A DNA stretch of 64,000 nt from Hymenobacter sp. BRD128 (GCF_013256625.1 NZ_CP053908.1:4216001-4280000); one strand, 5' to 3'. Numbered from the stretch's first letter, positions 1-9,881 are shown. A program made the numbers and translations. The notes: a model not told the origin generated them from the letters alone.

Positions 1-608
1 GTGCTGGCAAAATACTTCTGCTCATTCACTTGAAACAGCGCCGAGCTGATGTAATTGGCCCCGGCATCCATCGCCGCCGCGTTGGCGGCCAGCAGCAGGT
101 CGGCCTTTTGCTTCACCGGCACTTCGAAGGCGCTTTGCACCAGGGGCGTTTTCCAGGTCACCTCGCCGTAGCCCGGCTGGGGGGCTAGCTGCACGGGCTC
201 CTTCATCACGAGGCGGTTGGCCTTGGCGATTTCGACGGCCAGGCGGGCGGTGGCGGCCAGGCTGGCCTCCGTCACTACGCTCGTGGAGGCGAAGCCCCAG
301 CAGCCGTTCACCAGCACCCGAATACCCACGCCGTAGCTCTCGGTGCTCACGATGTTCTGCACCTGCTTTTCGCGGGTAAACACGTATTGGTTGAGCGAGC
401 GGCCGATGCGCACGTCGGCGTAGCTGGCGCCCGCGCTCTTGGCGGCGTTCAGCGCCGCGTCGGCTAAGCGCTTTTTCAGGATGGTGTCGGCGCCGGGCTC
501 CAGCAGCCGGCTAGGGTCCACGCTTTTGGCCCCGAAGCCCGGCAGGCTCGGCAGCAGCAGGGCCGTGGCGCCCAGGCCGGTGAGGCCCACAAAGTTGCGT
601 CGGTTCAT
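1..608 (-). CDS. TldD-like Tat-exported metalloprotease, 5' part only
   Basis: This is the N-terminal part (about 202 residues) of a third TldD paralogue; the gene runs off the left edge. The start MNRRNFVGLTGLG gives a twin-arginine-like leader (RR followed by a hydrophobic stretch). The rest closely tracks the two full copies to the right: LLEPG, ADVRIGRSLNQ, FTREKQVQ, WGFAS and LFQVNEQKYFAS. TldD proteins form a metalloprotease with TldE/PmbA in known systems. The metal-binding HExxxH motif lies beyond the window edge, so activity cannot be judged. A terminator-like hairpin lies between this gene and the upstream tldE-like gene, so it probably has its own promoter. Family assignment is secure; substrate is unknown. 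Confidence 0.9.
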   Translation of the reverse strand, partial: MNRRNFVGLTGLGATALLLPSLPGFGAKSVDPSRLLEPGADTILKKRLADAALNAAKSAGASYADVRIGRSLNQYVFTREKQVQNIVSTESYGVGIRVLVNGCWGFASTSVVTEASLAATARLAVEIAKANRLVMKEPVQLAPQPGYGEVTWKTPLVQSAFEVPVKQKADLLLAANAAAMDAGANYISSALFQVNEQKYFAS

Positions 609-674
609 GGCAGAAAAAAGGTGTAAGTGGTCAGAGAAAAGTAGGTAGCTGCGGCAAGCTAGTGCCGGCAGATG

Positions 675-709
675 CAAAAAAGAGCGGCCCGGTTGCCCGG
701 CCGCTCTTT
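675..709 (-). terminator. Rho-independent terminator after the tldE-like gene
   Basis: A 9-bp GC-rich stem (AGAGCGGCC at 681-689 with GGCCGCTCT at 699-707) is followed on the minus strand by a run of six T (675-680). It lies between the stop of the tldE-like gene at 796 and the start of the next tldD-like gene at 608, so it should separate the two transcripts. Confidence 0.75.
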
Positions 710-795
710 GGCGTGGCTAGTCCGCTTCTGGTAAGAAGCGGCCCACGTGGCCCGAGCACCCGGCCGTGCCGGGTATCGGGCCAGTTGCGGAAACG

Positions 796-2130
796 TTACA
801 CCGCGTCGGAGAGGCTCGTGAACGTGAAGTCGCGAATCTTGAGCGGCGGCACCAGGTTGCCGGCTAGCCGCACCGGGCGGCCGATGGCTTCCAGGTTGTT
901 GAGCATGATAATCGGGCTCTCGTTGAAGCGGAAGTTCTTGACCGGAAACTTGATGGCCCCGTTTTCGATGTAAAACGTGCCGTCGCGCGTCAGGCCGGTG
1001 TAGAGCAGCGTTTGCGGGTCCACGGGGCGGATGTACCACAGGCGCGTGACCAGGATGCCCTTGGCCGTGCTCTTGATGAGGTCGGCGGTGCTCTGCGTAC
1101 CGCCCGTCATGATGAAGCCGCCGGGGCTGGGCAGGTCCGGGATACCCGATTTCTGCGCCCAGTAGCGGGAGCTGTACAGGTTTTTTACCACGCCCTTCTC
1201 AATCCAGGTGGTGCGCTGCTGCGGGCGGCCGTCGCCCGAGAACGTGAGGTCGGGCACCTCGGCGTTGGTGGGGTCCGAATAAATCGTTACGCGCTCATCG
1301 AAGAGCTTTTCGCCCTTGCGGTTGCCGCCGCCCTTCTTGCTCAAAAAGCTGCGCCCCTCGTCGGCCGAACGGGCATCGAACGAGCGCATCAGCGCCCCGA
1401 GCAGCGAGGCATCGGAGTTCGATACCAGCGCATTCGGCTCCAGAATCACGGTGTATTTGCCCGGCTCAATGGCCTTGGCACCCACCGACGACGAAGCCTT
1501 GCTGGCGGCTACCGCCGTGAGGCGCGCCGCGTCGAAGTTCTTGATGTCGGTAAAATCGGTAGCCGCGTAGCCCGAGCCCAGCCCGTCGGGCGTGCGCACG
1601 GTGATGCTGAAATCGAGGTTGGTCGTGCGCTGGTAGGCCTCCAAACCCTTCGAGTTGCGCTTGGCCACGAAACCCGCCTGGTCATTCAGAAAGCCGGCCG
1701 ACGACAGCTTCTTCTGGTCGCAGTACTGCATGCTGGCCGCCATCTGGCTGGCCCGGTAGTCGGGGGTGATGCCCGCCGTGCTGGCCGCAAACGACTGGGG
1801 CGACGACAGATACGTCTGCGGCCCCAGCAGCGGCATGTACTCGGGGCTCTCGGGGGCTAGCCGGGCTATTTCTTCGGCCCGCTGTACGCAGCGGCGCAGC
1901 GTGGCGTCGTCGAACTGGTTGCAGGTGGCGGTGCCCGAGCGTTTGCCGAAGTACGAGGTCACGGCCAAGGACACGTTATCCACGGCGCCGGCCGTGCTGA
2001 TGGAGTTGCGCGCCGAGCGCACGTTGCCTTCGAGGCTGCCGTTGAGCGTCGCGTCGCACTCGTCGGCGGTGCTGAAGTCGATGACCTTCTTGAGAATGTC
2101 TTGGGCTTCGGTTTGGGAAAGAATTGCCAT
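796..2130 (-). CDS. TldE/PmbA-like metallopeptidase partner subunit
   Basis: The 444-residue protein has the length and layout of TldE/PmbA: an N-terminal region with repeated Ala-rich helices and a C-terminal half containing the conserved SGDGRPQQRTTWIEKGVV and GNLVPPL-type segments. As in other TldE proteins, no HExxxH metal motif is visible, so it probably acts as the non-metal partner of TldD. The start MAILSQTEAQ has no signal peptide, unlike its TldD neighbours. The upstream tldD-like gene ends 23 bp before this start, indicating one operon. Whether it pairs with the exported TldD copies, and where, is open. Confidence 0.9.
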   Translation of the reverse strand: MAILSQTEAQDILKKVIDFSTADECDATLNGSLEGNVRSARNSISTAGAVDNVSLAVTSYFGKRSGTATCNQFDDATLRRCVQRAEEIARLAPESPEYMPLLGPQTYLSSPQSFAASTAGITPDYRASQMAASMQYCDQKKLSSAGFLNDQAGFVAKRNSKGLEAYQRTTNLDFSITVRTPDGLGSGYAATDFTDIKNFDAARLTAVAASKASSSVGAKAIEPGKYTVILEPNALVSNSDASLLGALMRSFDARSADEGRSFLSKKGGGNRKGEKLFDERVTIYSDPTNAEVPDLTFSGDGRPQQRTTWIEKGVVKNLYSSRYWAQKSGIPDLPSPGGFIMTGGTQSTADLIKSTAKGILVTRLWYIRPVDPQTLLYTGLTRDGTFYIENGAIKFPVKNFRFNESPIIMLNNLEAIGRPVRLAGNLVPPLKIRDFTFTSLSDAV

Positions 2131-2153
2131 TTTAGTAAATGAATTTCAGCTAA

Positions 2154-3806
2154 TTAACCGATTTTGCGGGCCGTATTAATCACGTTCACGCCGTTGAAGC
2201 GCGAGGTGGCCGAGCCGTGGCTCACGGCCGAGCTTTGCGAGGGCTGGCCCTTGCCGTCGTTGAAGAAGCCCGCAAAGCGGTAGTCGCTCTGGTCGCACGA
2301 GCCCTGGCAGGCTCCCCAAAACTCCAGCGTGTTGGTCTGGTAGGCCACGTCTTCGAGCATTTCGGTGATTTTACCCTTCTCGATGGCGTAGAACACCTGG
2401 CCGCCAAACTGCGAGTTATAGCGCTGCTGGTCAATCGAGAACGAGCCGTTGCCGGCAATGTAGATGCCCTTGTCCACGCCGCTCACCAGCTCATCCACGC
2501 TGCGCTTGGTAGCGCTGGGCTTGAGGCTGATGTTGGCCATGCGCTGAAACTGCACATCGCGCCACGACTGCGAGTAGCAGCAGCCATCCGAGGCATTCTG
2601 GCCCACGATGCCCGCCTGGTCGCGGATTTTCTGATAATCAATGAGCTTGCCCTGGTCGATGATGGTCCATTCCTTGGTTTTCACGCCCTCGTCGTCGTAG
2701 CCCACCGCCCCGAGCGAGTTGCGCTGGAGCTTGTCGGCCACGATGGTCACATTTTTTGAGCCGTAGGGAATACCCTTCTTGCGCCACTCCAGGGTGGCGA
2801 AGCTGGTGCCGGCAAAGTTGGCCTCGTAGCCCAGCACGCGGTCGAGCTCGGTGGGGTGGCCCACACTCTCATGGATGGTGAGGCCCAGGTGGTGGGGGTC
2901 CAAGATGAGGTCGTACTTGCCCGGCACCACGCTCTTGCAGGTTATTTTCTGCTTGGTTTGCTTGGCGGCGCGGGTGGCGTCTTCCAGGATGTCGTAGCTG
3001 TTTTTGTAGCCGATTACGTCCGAGCCAGTAGGCCCGGCCACCTTATCGGCCGCCTTGGGCGTGAGGTACTCGTAGCCCATGCCCATGGGCGAGCTCAGGC
3101 TCTGGCGCGAGCGGAATTTGCCGCTGGCCCGGTCTACCACAGTCACCCCGAAGGTGGGGTAGATGCGGTGAATATCCTGGTCGATATACGAGCCATCGGT
3201 GCTGGCAAAGTACTTCTGCTCATTTACTTGAAACAGCGCCGAGTTCACGAACGAGGCGCCGTTGTCGGTAGCCGCCGCGTTGGCCGCCAGCAACAAATCG
3301 GCCTTCTCCTTAATGGGCACCTCGAAGGCATTTTTCTCAATCGGCGTTTTCCAGGCCACGTCGCCGTAGCCCTTTTGGGGGGCTAGCTTCACGGGCTCCT
3401 TCTGCACCTTCGAGTTGGCTTTGGCAATGGCGACCGCGTACTGGGCCGTTTTGGCGATGCCCGCGTCGGTCATGTTGTTGGTCGAGGCAAAGCCCCAGGT
3501 GCCGTTGGCAATCACCCGGATGCCCACGCCCAGGCTCTCGATGTTGGCAATGCCCTGCACCTGCTTTTCGCGGGTGAAAATGCTCTGGTTGAGCGTGCGC
3601 TGAATGCGGATGTCGGCGTAAGTGGCGCCGGCGGCCTTGGCCGCGTTCAGGGCCACATCGGCCAGGCGCTTTTTGGCGGCCACGTCAAGGCCGGGCTCCA
3701 GCAGCTGCGCCGGGTCCACAAGGTTGCCGGCCAGGCTCGGAAAGCTAGGAAGCCACAGGGCGCCGGCGGCAAGGCCGGTGAGAGTGGTAAAATCGCGTCT
3801 GTTCAA
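2154..3806 (-). CDS. TldD-like Tat-exported metalloprotease (copy 2)
   Basis: A 550-residue TldD-family protein. It begins MNRRDFTTLTGLAAGALWLP, a twin-arginine-like leader ending near residue 27. The metal-binding motif HESVGH (HExxxH, about residues 312-317) lies in TIHESVGHPTELDR. Also visible are GYDDEGVKTKEW, a vicinal Cys pair (SDGCCY), a CQGSCDQSDY segment, and the C-terminal GKGQPSQ. Classical TldD is cytoplasmic and about 480 residues; the leader and added length suggest an envelope version. It follows the 3911-5563 paralogue with a 104-bp gap and precedes the tldE-like gene by 23 bp. Confidence 0.93.
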   Translation of the reverse strand: MNRRDFTTLTGLAAGALWLPSFPSLAGNLVDPAQLLEPGLDVAAKKRLADVALNAAKAAGATYADIRIQRTLNQSIFTREKQVQGIANIESLGVGIRVIANGTWGFASTNNMTDAGIAKTAQYAVAIAKANSKVQKEPVKLAPQKGYGDVAWKTPIEKNAFEVPIKEKADLLLAANAAATDNGASFVNSALFQVNEQKYFASTDGSYIDQDIHRIYPTFGVTVVDRASGKFRSRQSLSSPMGMGYEYLTPKAADKVAGPTGSDVIGYKNSYDILEDATRAAKQTKQKITCKSVVPGKYDLILDPHHLGLTIHESVGHPTELDRVLGYEANFAGTSFATLEWRKKGIPYGSKNVTIVADKLQRNSLGAVGYDDEGVKTKEWTIIDQGKLIDYQKIRDQAGIVGQNASDGCCYSQSWRDVQFQRMANISLKPSATKRSVDELVSGVDKGIYIAGNGSFSIDQQRYNSQFGGQVFYAIEKGKITEMLEDVAYQTNTLEFWGACQGSCDQSDYRFAGFFNDGKGQPSQSSAVSHGSATSRFNGVNVINTARKIG

Positions 3807-3858
3807 GGGAGGAGGCTGGTAAAGATTTGAGAGATAACAAGAAATGACGTTGAAAAAT

Positions 3859-3897
3859 CGTCTGCCATTGCGAGCGCTGCGCTCGCAATGGCAGACG
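3859..3897. repeat. 39-bp near-perfect palindrome between two tldD copies
   Basis: Arms of 19 bases (3859-3877 and 3879-3897) are exact reverse complements around a single central T. The core TGCCATTGCGAGCGC resembles the CATTGCGAGCG-type palindromic units dispersed in many bacterial genomes. There is no T run after it, so it is a poor intrinsic terminator. It may be a REP-like unit that stabilises mRNA ends. Confidence 0.75.
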
Positions 3898-3910
3898 TTA
3901 GGAAAAGGGG

Positions 3911-5563
3911 CTAGCCAAGCTTGCGGCCCGTATTAATGACGTTCACCGCATTAAAGCGCGAGGTGGCCGAGCCGTGGCTCACGGCCGACACCTGCGAGGG
4001 CTGGCCCTTGCCGTCGAAGAACGAGCCGAACAGGCGGTAGTCGCTCTGGTCGCACACGGCCGCGCACGAGTTCCAGAATTCCTGGGTATTGGCCTGGTAG
4101 GCTACATCGTCGAGCATGCCGGCGATTTTGCCCTTCTCGATGGCGTAGAATACCTGCCCGCCAAACTGGAAGTTATAGCGCTGCTGGTCAATGGAGTAAG
4201 AGCCCCGCCCGGCGATGTAGATGCCCTTGTCGACCTTGCTTATCAGGTCATCCACGCTCATTTTGGCGGTGCCGGGGCGCAGGCTCACGTTGGGCATGCG
4301 CTGAAACTGCACCGTGCCCCACGAGTCGGCGTAGCAGCAGCCGTCCGATTCCTTCTGGCCCACGATGTGCGCCTGGTCGCGAATCTTCTCGTAGTCAATG
4401 AGTTTTCCCTGGTCGATGAGCGTCCACTCCTTGGTTTTCACGCCCTCGTCGTCGTAGCCCACCGCCCCTAGCGAGCCGGGTTGCAGCTTATCGGCCACGA
4501 TGGTCACGTTCTTCGAGCCGTAGGGAATATTTTTCTTGCGCCACTCCAGGGTGGCAAACGAGGTGCCCGCGTAGTTGGCCTCGTAGCCCAGCACGCGGTC
4601 GAGCTCCAAAGGGTGGCCGATGCTTTCGTGGATGGTGAGCCCCAGGTGGTTAGGGTCGAGCACGAGGTCGTACTTGCCGGCCAGCACCGAGGTGGCCGTG
4701 AGCTTGGCCTTGGCCTGGCGGGCGGCCAGGGCCGCGTCTTCCAGGATGTCGTAGCTGTTGCGGTAGCCCACCAGGCCGGTGCCGCTGGGGCCGGCCACCT
4801 TATCGGCGGCCTGGGGCGAAAGGTACTCATACCCTAGCCCCATGGGCGAGCTCAGCGCGTCGCGGGTTTTAAACTTGCCGCTGGCCCGGTCGATGGCCGT
4901 AACCGAAAACGTGGGCCAGATGCGGTGCACATCCTGGTCGATATACGAGCCATCGGTGCTGGCAAAATACTTCTGCTCGTTTATCTGAAAGAGGCTGGAA
5001 TTGACGAAGTTGGCGCCGTTGGCCTGCGCCGCGGCGTTGGCGGCCAGCAGCAGCTCGGCCTTTTGCGCCACGGGCACCTCGAAGGCGTTTTGCTTGATGG
5101 GCGTTTTCCAGCTTACCTCGCCGTAGCCTTTTTGCGGAGCCAGGTTCACGGGCTCCTTCTGGGTTTTGGCGTTGGCTTTGGCCATGGCCACGGCCAGCTT
5201 GGCGGCCTGGGCCAGCCCGGCGTCGCTCACGTTGTTGGTGGCCGCGAAGCCCCAGCTGCCGCTGGCAATCACGCGCACGCCGGCCCCGAAGCTTTCGCCG
5301 CTGGCAATGTTCTGCACCTGCTTTTCGCGGGTGAAAATGCTCTGGTTGAGGTAGCGGCCAATGCGCACGTCGGCGTAGGTGGCACCGGCACTCTTGGCCG
5401 CGTTCAGGGCCACGTCGGCCAGGCGCTTTTTCTGGGTCACATCGAGGCCGGGCTCCAGCAGCCGGGCGGGGTCTACGAGGGTGCCGCCTAGGCCGGGAAA
5501 GTTGGGCAGCAGCAGGGCGCCGGTGGCCAGGCCAGTAAGGCCCACAAAGTCACGTCGTTTCAA
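3911..5563 (-). CDS. TldD-like Tat-exported metalloprotease (copy 3)
   Basis: A 550-residue paralogue of the 2154-3806 product, colinear over its whole length. The leader MKRRDFVGLTGLATGALLLP is twin-arginine-like. The metal motif is HESIGH (about residues 311-316) in TIHESIGHPLELDR. The Cys features of copy 2 are conserved (SDGCCY; CAAVCDQSDY), as is the DGKGQPSQ tail. It is the first gene of the minus-strand cluster and so probably carries the operon promoter, in the region 5564-5800. The paralogues differ mainly in surface-type substitutions, consistent with duplication followed by divergence. Confidence 0.93.
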   Translation of the reverse strand: MKRRDFVGLTGLATGALLLPNFPGLGGTLVDPARLLEPGLDVTQKKRLADVALNAAKSAGATYADVRIGRYLNQSIFTREKQVQNIASGESFGAGVRVIASGSWGFAATNNVSDAGLAQAAKLAVAMAKANAKTQKEPVNLAPQKGYGEVSWKTPIKQNAFEVPVAQKAELLLAANAAAQANGANFVNSSLFQINEQKYFASTDGSYIDQDVHRIWPTFSVTAIDRASGKFKTRDALSSPMGLGYEYLSPQAADKVAGPSGTGLVGYRNSYDILEDAALAARQAKAKLTATSVLAGKYDLVLDPNHLGLTIHESIGHPLELDRVLGYEANYAGTSFATLEWRKKNIPYGSKNVTIVADKLQPGSLGAVGYDDEGVKTKEWTLIDQGKLIDYEKIRDQAHIVGQKESDGCCYADSWGTVQFQRMPNVSLRPGTAKMSVDDLISKVDKGIYIAGRGSYSIDQQRYNFQFGGQVFYAIEKGKIAGMLDDVAYQANTQEFWNSCAAVCDQSDYRLFGSFFDGKGQPSQVSAVSHGSATSRFNAVNVINTGRKLG

Positions 5564-5800
5564 GGCAGAAAAAAATTAGCGGCCGCTAGGCCCAAACCGG
5601 CTGGCAAGATGCAGCTTTTTCACGAAAAAGACATACCCGCCGGCCGGGCGTTGCAGCCTGGCCTAGCCTTTTTTTCGAATAAGTTAAAAAAGCGCTTTGC
5701 CAAGGGGAATAGCCCGCGCGTGGCGCCGGGTTGGATATCGGCCGCCGGGCGCTATATTTCTTGCCCGCTCTCCTTTGCCCACCCGAGTACCTTGGTTTAT

Positions 5801-6298
5801 ATGAACATACGTCAACTCCTGGCATTAGCCACGCTGAGCTTTTTGGCGATGAGTAATAGTTGCAAAAAAGAAGACGTGGTGCCCTGCAACGCCTCGGCCG
5901 ACGTGACCCTGACGCCGCTAGCCAGCCTCAAGGCCAGCATCAGCGAGCCGGTGCCCTACGTGGGCCAGACCAACGAGTACGTCATCAACTCGGCCGCCGA
6001 GTATCATGACTTGTTCGGGAGTCGCAAGCTGCCGCCCGTTGATTTTACTACTCACACCCTGCTGGCCGGCAAAACCCGCACTGCCAGCAGCTACCACCTG
6101 CTAGCCCAGCAGGTGGTGCAAACCTGTGCCGGCTATACCTACGCCGTGCAGCTAGCCCCCGATGCAGCACCCAAGCCGGCCAGCGTGGTGTATTACGTTT
6201 TGATTCCAAAGCTGCCAGATACGGCCAAGGTGAAATTCGACGTGCAACTGCTCGCCACTAGCAGCGATGAGGTTTCGACGCTGGTCGGGACGAAATAA
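5801..6298 (+). CDS. Small lipoprotein of unknown function
   Basis: A 165-residue predicted lipoprotein. The frame is open upstream, but the ATG at 5801 was chosen because it starts a lipoprotein signal (MNIRQLLALATLSFLAMSNSC, lipid-anchor Cys21) followed by KKED. The mature part contains NSAAEYHDLFGSRKLPPVDF and a block ending CAGYTYAVQLAP. This order weakly recalls PrcB C-terminal-type domains, but I do not claim that family. A Bacteroidota-like -7 element, TATATTTC, sits at 5753-5760. It is divergent from the tldD cluster and convergent with the S41 peptidase gene. Confidence 0.8.
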   Translation: MNIRQLLALATLSFLAMSNSCKKEDVVPCNASADVTLTPLASLKASISEPVPYVGQTNEYVINSAAEYHDLFGSRKLPPVDFTTHTLLAGKTRTASSYHLLAQQVVQTCAGYTYAVQLAPDAAPKPASVVYYVLIPKLPDTAKVKFDVQLLATSSDEVSTLVGTK

Positions 6299-6346
6299 AA
6301 GGCTGGCCGATGCTAAGCCGTGCGGTCAGGCAAGCCGAGCTTCGCC

Positions 6347-9300
6347 CTACTTGCCTACTTGCCCCAGCAATTCCTTTACCGCCGCGTCGAGCTGGGTATC
6401 GTGGGGGGTGTAGCTCTCGCCGATGGGGCGCGTCACGGGAATATCGACCGGGCGCGGGTTCATTTCCATCACCTGGCCGTCGCGGGTGGCGCGGATGGTG
6501 CTGGTGGGCAGGCGCAGGCTGGAGCCGTCGAGTAGGCTGGTGCCCGAGGTGAAAATAATCCAGCCGCCGGTGGGTTCGCCCACTATCTTGCCCAGGTGGC
6601 TAGCCCGGTAGCCCTCGCTAAAGTCCTCGGCATCAGAGAGCGAGTGCTGGTTGGTGACGAGCACTGTGGGCACTTCCAGGCTGCGCTGGCCGAGGGCCGA
6701 GCGGGCCGGCACCGGCGCGGCCATGCCCCGGCTCATCATGCTGAGGTAGCTGCGGCGGGCCAGCACGTCGATGGCGTACACGTTCACGAAACCGCCGTTG
6801 TTGTTGCGCACATCCACCACCACGCCGTCGCGGGTCATGTTTTCGGCGTCGAGGTCCACGTAGAGCTGGGCCAGCGAGGCGGCGCTCATGTCAAACATGT
6901 GCACGTAGCCTAGCCGGCCGCCGCTGGCCTGGGCCACGTAGGCGCGGCGCTCCTCCACCCACTGCCGGTAGTCGAGGCCCTTCTCGGTGTCGCGGCTCAG
7001 GGGCCGCACGACTACCTCGCGCTCCTTGCCATCGGCCGACACGCGGAGTGTGGTGCGGCGGCCCACCTTGTATTGCAGCAGCTCGTCGAGGTTGGTGCTG
7101 CCATTCAGCGGGCGGCCGTCTACGGCCAGCAGCACGTCGCCGGGCTTGAGGCCGGCCAGCGCGGCGGCCCCCAGCGGCAGCACGGTGGTGAGGCGCAGGC
7201 GGCCGTTTTGCTCGTACTCGGCCGGGTCGAAGCGCACCCCTAGCCGGCCGGTAGCCGGGGCCACGGTGCCGGTGGCGGCCGGGGCCGGGCCCATGCCCGA
7301 GTGCGAGGCGTTGAGCTCGCCAATCATCAGGTTCACCAGGCGGCGTACCTCGTCGGGGGTGCGGGCGCCAGCTACATAGGGCGCAAATTTTTCGCGCTGG
7401 GCGGGCCAGTCAGTGCCGTTGAAGGTGGGGTCGTTGAAGAAGTCGCGCAGGTAGCTCCAGGCCTCGTCAAAGACCACCAGCTTCTCCTGTTCAAAGTCCA
7501 CGTCCAGCTCGGCGGCCACGGCCACCGGGTGGGCGGCGGGGCCTTTGCCCACCTCCACCGGCACCACCTGAATGCGGCCCTGGTCGAGGTAATACACTTC
7601 CTTGCTATCGGGCGAAAACTGGGCCTCGCGCTTGGGGCCGGGCGTGGCGGTGAGCTGCCGGGCCGTGGGCGCATCCTTGCTCAGCTCATCGAGCGGGTAG
7701 ATGTAGAGGTTGGTCTGGTTCGATACCGTAGCCGTGAGCAGCAGCCACTTACCATCGGGGCTGATGCGCTGGCTGCGCACATCCACGCCCACCGGCACCA
7801 GGCTCAGGCGCCGCCTGATGTCGTCGAAGTTGATGTTGACCGGCGGCTTGGCGGGCGTGGGCAGGCTAGCCGTAGCCGCGCCGTTTTTGCTCCTGGCTTT
7901 TTTGCCCGCGGCCGGATTTTTGGCGCGGGCCGAGTCGGCGGTGGCCACGGGCAGCGGCGCGGGGCTAGCCGGCCTGGCCGGCGGCTGGGGCGGGCTCTGG
8001 TTCTTATCGGGCGAAGCCGGCCCCGGCACGGCTTCCTTGAACAAGTCGCGGAACTGGTCTTCGCGGAAGCGCGGCGTGCGCAGCTGCAAGTCGATGCGCG
8101 CCACCTGGGCATCTTCGGTGCGCTGGCCGGTGTCGAAAAGCAAGTACTTGCCATCGGGGCTCCACGAGAGCGAGTTGCTGTTGGAGTTGGCCAAAAAGCT
8201 CACGGCCCGCGCCGCGCCGCCCGCCGTGGGCACCACCTGCACGTTGGTGAAACCCCGGGCCCCGGCCGGCGAAAAAGCCAGCCAGCGCCCATCGGGCGAC
8301 CATACAAACGAGCGCTCGGCCGCCAGCGGCGGCCGGCCAAAGCGCCCGGTGCCGGCCACGCGCTCCTGCTTGGTGGCCAGGTCCAGGATGCGCAGCTCCT
8401 TGGCATCGCGCTCGAAGGCCAGCAGCTTGCCATCGGGCGAGAAGCGCGGCTGGGCATCGCTGAGCGGCGAGTTGGTGAGGCGGGTTTCCTGGCCGGTGGC
8501 GAAGGTGTAGCTGTAGAGGTGCCTGGCGCCGTCGCGGGCCGAGGCGTAGATGAGCCGGCGGCTGTCGGGCGCCCAGGTCAGGTCGCTTTCGGCGGGCACG
8601 GTGCTGGTGAGGCGGGTAGCGTCGCCGCCATCGGCGGCCGAGGCGGCGAATACCTCGCCGTGCACGACAAAGGCCACCTTCTTGCCATCGGGCGAGAGGG
8701 CCAGCTCCTGCAAGCGGTCGGTGAAGCGCTGGCGCTCCACGGTGGGGCTAGCCGGCGCGCCGCGCCGCACAATGCGCACGGGCTGCGCCTGGCCGTTTTC
8801 GGTATTCAAAGTCCAGATGCCGAAGTCGCGCTCAAACACGATGAGCCGGCCATCGGCCGAAGCGCTGGGCCACAGCACGCGGCCATCTTTGAAATTGGTG
8901 ACCTGTTGGGGCGCGGCCTTGGTCAGGCCGGTTGTCCAGATGTTTTCCGCCCCGCCCTGGTCGCTGGTGTAAAACAGCTTTTGGCCGCCCGGCCCCACAT
9001 GGGCCACAGCGCCTTGGCGCCGCCGCTGGTGAGGCCAGTGTAGCCAGGCCCGGTTTTGCCTTCCTGCCGCAGCCAGATTTCGGACTCATCCAGGTGGCTG
9101 TGGCCGTGGCGCCACCACTGGCCCGAGGCCACGCCGCGCGCGGCAAAGGCCAGCGTGCGGCCATCGGGGCTGGGGGCGGCGAAGAATTCGTTGGCGTAGC
9201 GGTCGGCCGATACGGCAGTGGGCGTGCCGCCACCCACCGGCACGCGGTAGATATCATTCATGCCGGAGATGTCGCGGCTGGTGCTCGAATAGTAGAGGTA

Positions 9301-9669
9301 TTTGCCGTCGGCGCTCCACCCATCGAGCTGGTCGAGGCCGTCGTCGAAGGTCAGGCGCCTCACCTCGCCCGAGGCGAAATTCAAAAGATAAATATCGCCG
9401 TTGCCGGTGCGGGTCGAAATGAAAGCCAGCGACTTACCATCGGGCGCGTACAGCGGGCGGCTTTCGGTGGCGGGGTGGGCGATGAGCAGGCGCGCCTCGC
9501 CGCCAGCCACGGGCACCGTCCACACGTCGCCGCCCGAGACGAAGGCAATTTCCTGGCGGTCGGGCGATACGGCGGGCTCCGAAAAATAGGGCAGTGCGGC
9601 GGGCGGCGCGGCTAGCCCCGGCAGGACTACCAGCAGCGGCAGGGCCAGTGAGCAGTAAAATTTCAGCAA
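6347..9669 (-). pseudogene. Tricorn-like S41 peptidase with beta-propellers, frameshifted as sequenced
   Basis: Read across one frameshift, this encodes about 1107 residues. It has a signal peptide (MLKFYCSLALPLLVVLPGLA), then two WD40/TolB-like propellers marked by repeated SPDGK/SPDRQ blades, a Pro/Ala/Lys linker, a PDZ domain (LGVRF...LAGLKPGDVLLAVDGRPL) and a C-terminal S41 domain with VVVDVRNNNGG and the probable nucleophile region NQHSLSDAEDFSEG. This is the tricorn-protease order; the family degrades peptides. The frame breaks at a G4 run (8993-8996 on the plus strand): one extra G would join ALWPMWG to PGGQKLFYTSD. Downstream codons are otherwise intact, so the break is recent or a sequencing error. 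Confidence 0.9.
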
Positions 9670-9760
9670 AGCGAAGCGGGTGAAGGGTGCGGCAATAAAC
9701 TAGCCGATGCAAAGTAGGTCGGGCGGCGCCTAGTGTTGCACGGCCAACCCCGCCACTACT

Positions 9761-9819
9761 GGCCCCGTTGCCAAAAGCACCCGCCGGCGAAGTCAGCGGG
9801 CGCTTTTGGCAACGGGGCC
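9761..9819 (-). terminator. Long hairpin after the PID-CTERM gene
   Basis: Exact 18-bp arms (9761-9778 and 9802-9819) continue inward, after one mismatch, with a further 5 bp (CCCGC/GCGGG). The inner part carries AAAAGC paired with GCTTTT, as in intrinsic terminators. It lies 63 bp after the stop of the small minus-strand gene at 9882 and about 90 bp before the start of the S41 peptidase, so it should insulate the two. Confidence 0.6.
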
Positions 9820-9881
9820 GGTAGCCTGCACCTTATACCAACCCTGAAGTTACTGTAAGTAACTAAATGCGAGTGGGTAGG

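Noticed and set aside
7301..9043. 580-codon open frame on the plus strand opposite the S41 peptidase gene
   Set aside because: It is an antisense shadow of a GC-rich gene; the composition is odd (His/Arg/Gly-rich), no domain is recognisable, and the minus-strand reading has clear protease domains.
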